NCBI GenBank assembly: GCA_944387545.1
Contig: CALXFE010000014.1
Coordinates: 1 to 41,102, forward strand
Source of the DNA: an uncultured Clostridia bacterium
GTDB lineage: Bacteria; Bacillota; Clostridia; TANB77; CAG-508
Direction: 5' to 3'
Length of the DNA: 41,102 nt
The first letter of the stretch is position 1; every line of letters starts with the position of its first letter. The position numbers and the translations under genes are program-made. The notes under the pieces are model-generated. The model had not been told where the DNA came from and made no database searches. It saw only the letters and a list, made by a program, of their open reading frames with translations. Below are positions 39,965 to 41,102 of the stretch, one piece after another.

Positions 39965-41002
39965 TTAATTGTTGTTATTCCACTTTGCTTTAACTAATTT
40001 TTTATGAATATCAATTTCTTCTATATATTCGTAATTCTTACTCCATTTACAAAATATAGAATTGGGGTTTAATATCACTTTTGTTATAAATGAATTAGGT
40101 ACAGAATTCCAACCATTTTGTGGCACTAATCTTATGTAGATTTTATCCTTATCTCTATTGATTTCATATACTCCTTCTAAATATCCCATTTTCTCTTTTG
40201 GGCATATTTTAAATATTCCTTTTGTATCTTTGTTCATATTAAAGCATGGTGAAAAATTTATATCGATTTTTCCATCTTCTAAATGAACTATTATCTTACT
40301 CAAAGAATTAGAATCCTCAAAAATATACTCTACATTTTTATCTATGTAAGAATTATTATTTAAATTTACTTCTAAAAAAGATAGAGAATCAGTATTAGCA
40401 AATTTCAATAATTCACACTGATTACTATATCTTGCATAATACCTAAATTGCATATTCATAGGCATAGGAAATTTATCCATTACAATTCTTTTGTCTTCTA
40501 TTTTACATTCTATTTGTGTATGTTTTTTTCTTATAAAATCAAAATCGTACATAAAAAATAAAGGTAAAAAATTTGGGTTTTTAGAGCCATATCCTATAGG
40601 TGCTAATAAATTCATAGGTATAGACTTTTTATTTGAAAATTCTTTTATGTAAAAATCTATTTTTCTATTTTCTAAATCTCTAAAACTAAATGATATACAT
40701 TCACAATTGTTTTGTTTTTCTAAATAAGCTTTTTTTATAGGCACTTGTATATGTCTATTTAATCCTCTTTCAGCAACATTAAACTTTTCATTTTTTTGAA
40801 ATTTTAATGAAGAATCATCATAAACATCTACATAATTATCTTTTCTATATGAAACTATTCTATATCCATTTCCATAGGGCTCACCATCAATATATTGCAA
40901 TTCAAAACTTTTATATATTTTATCAGTTTTTCTCTCAAATGGAATAATTGCTAACTTCTTTACTGGACTATAATTTACAATAAAAGGAATTATACTTTTC
41001 AT
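39965..41002 (-). CDS. Hypothetical protein, 345 aa, orphan
   Basis: I do not recognise a family. The protein is soluble, with no signal peptide, strongly strand-rich, and high in Asn, Lys, Ile and Tyr. Alternating patterns such as YIDGEPYGNGYRIVSYRKD (about residues 37-55) and IECKIEDKRIVMDKFPMP suggest beta-sandwich or beta-propeller-like repeats. The ATG follows GAGGAGA at a 7-base spacing. The gene precedes the serine hydrolase in the same direction. Function unknown; its location at the edge of the window hides upstream context. Confidence 0.7.
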   Translation of the reverse strand: MKSIIPFIVNYSPVKKLAIIPFERKTDKIYKSFELQYIDGEPYGNGYRIVSYRKDNYVDVYDDSSLKFQKNEKFNVAERGLNRHIQVPIKKAYLEKQNNCECISFSFRDLENRKIDFYIKEFSNKKSIPMNLLAPIGYGSKNPNFLPLFFMYDFDFIRKKHTQIECKIEDKRIVMDKFPMPMNMQFRYYARYSNQCELLKFANTDSLSFLEVNLNNNSYIDKNVEYIFEDSNSLSKIIVHLEDGKIDINFSPCFNMNKDTKGIFKICPKEKMGYLEGVYEINRDKDKIYIRLVPQNGWNSVPNSFITKVILNPNSIFCKWSKNYEYIEEIDIHKKLVKAKWNNNN

Positions 41003-41034
41003 ATAGAATCTCCTCTACAACTTACGGTAGTGTC

Positions 41035-41059
41035 AACTAAATTTATATTTCATTTAGTT
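41035..41059. promoter_or_regulatory. Palindrome upstream of the orphan 345-aa protein gene
   Basis: AACTAAAT, nine bases, then ATTTAGTT: perfect 8-base arms, about 33 bases before the ATG. It could be an operator or a terminator-like hairpin. I could not place a convincing promoter around it. Confidence 0.4.
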
Positions 41060-41102
41060 ACACCCCTGTATTTTTAAGGTTTTCATCATTTTTTTGTAAT
41101 AA

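Noticed and set aside
41050..41095. AACC followed by GGTGTAAC on the minus strand, similar to the ECF promoters
   Set aside because: Spacing is 13 bases, not 15, and the first C of CGTGTA is replaced. It is not counted as part of the regulon.
1..41102. tRNA, rRNA, CRISPR arrays and prophage genes
   Set aside because: I saw no cloverleaf, regularly spaced repeats or phage structural genes. A by-eye search could miss a single tRNA.

Overview
Low-GC (by eye about 28-30% G+C) bacterial chromosome with strong Shine-Dalgarno sites and near-consensus sigma-A promoters. The cotJABC spore-coat operon, spoIIP, a PerR/Fur-rubrerythrin pair and a class B sortase point to an anaerobic, spore-forming member of the Clostridia, probably an uncultured gut lineage. 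Most genes lie on the minus strand. I saw no rRNA, tRNA or CRISPR array.

Layout. 1-3700: an orphan gene of unusual codon use, cotJABC, two small membrane proteins and cytidine deaminase. 3700-9400: pyruvate kinase, an acyl-ACP thioesterase, glucose-6-phosphate isomerase, a frameshifted spoIIP and a TspO-like protein. 9400-15300: dnaE, then sortase B with a TPKTG-anchored surface protein. 15600-18700: Hsp20 behind a CIRCE-like operator, a DNA-alkyl repair protein, the Fur-family regulator/rubrerythrin operon and xanthine phosphoribosyltransferase. 18800-24000: acyl-CoA synthetase divergent from a DUF1836 gene, then ferredoxin, GNAT, csaA, nadE and nadD. 24000-28300: a LysR gene divergent from a small helical protein, a membrane-anchored aldo-keto reductase, a cyclophilin-like protein and an alpha/beta hydrolase. 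28300-31500: a patchy region with an esterase remnant, an MmcQ-EVE-like fusion, a RhuM-Fic protein, a truncated acetyltransferase and a decayed IS1182-type transposase. 31500-38500: a frameshifted P-type ATPase, a three-gene ABC exporter and an ECF sigma operon. 38500-41102: a penicillin-binding-type serine hydrolase and an orphan beta-rich protein.

Most notable: two otherwise intact, unrelated genes (spoIIP and the P-type ATPase) each need a +1 shift at the same site. Each site has an NTT codon, then CGG, then AA. By hand reading, CGG is almost absent as an in-frame codon elsewhere in the window. The site resembles known +1 shift sites (CUU-UGA in prfB, CUU-AGG-C in Ty1), in which the next codon is decoded slowly. 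It could be hungry-codon frameshifting at a rare or unassigned CGG, or a systematic sequencing artefact.

Regulation can be read in several places. The ECF sigma operon and the P-type ATPase share one promoter type (AACC-N15-CGTGTA). hsp20 has a CIRCE-like repeat over its -35. The Fur-family gene has a 7-1-7 Fur-type box at its own start site. A family of related GGGGACG-containing palindromes follows the stop codons of several genes, always co-oriented with the gene.
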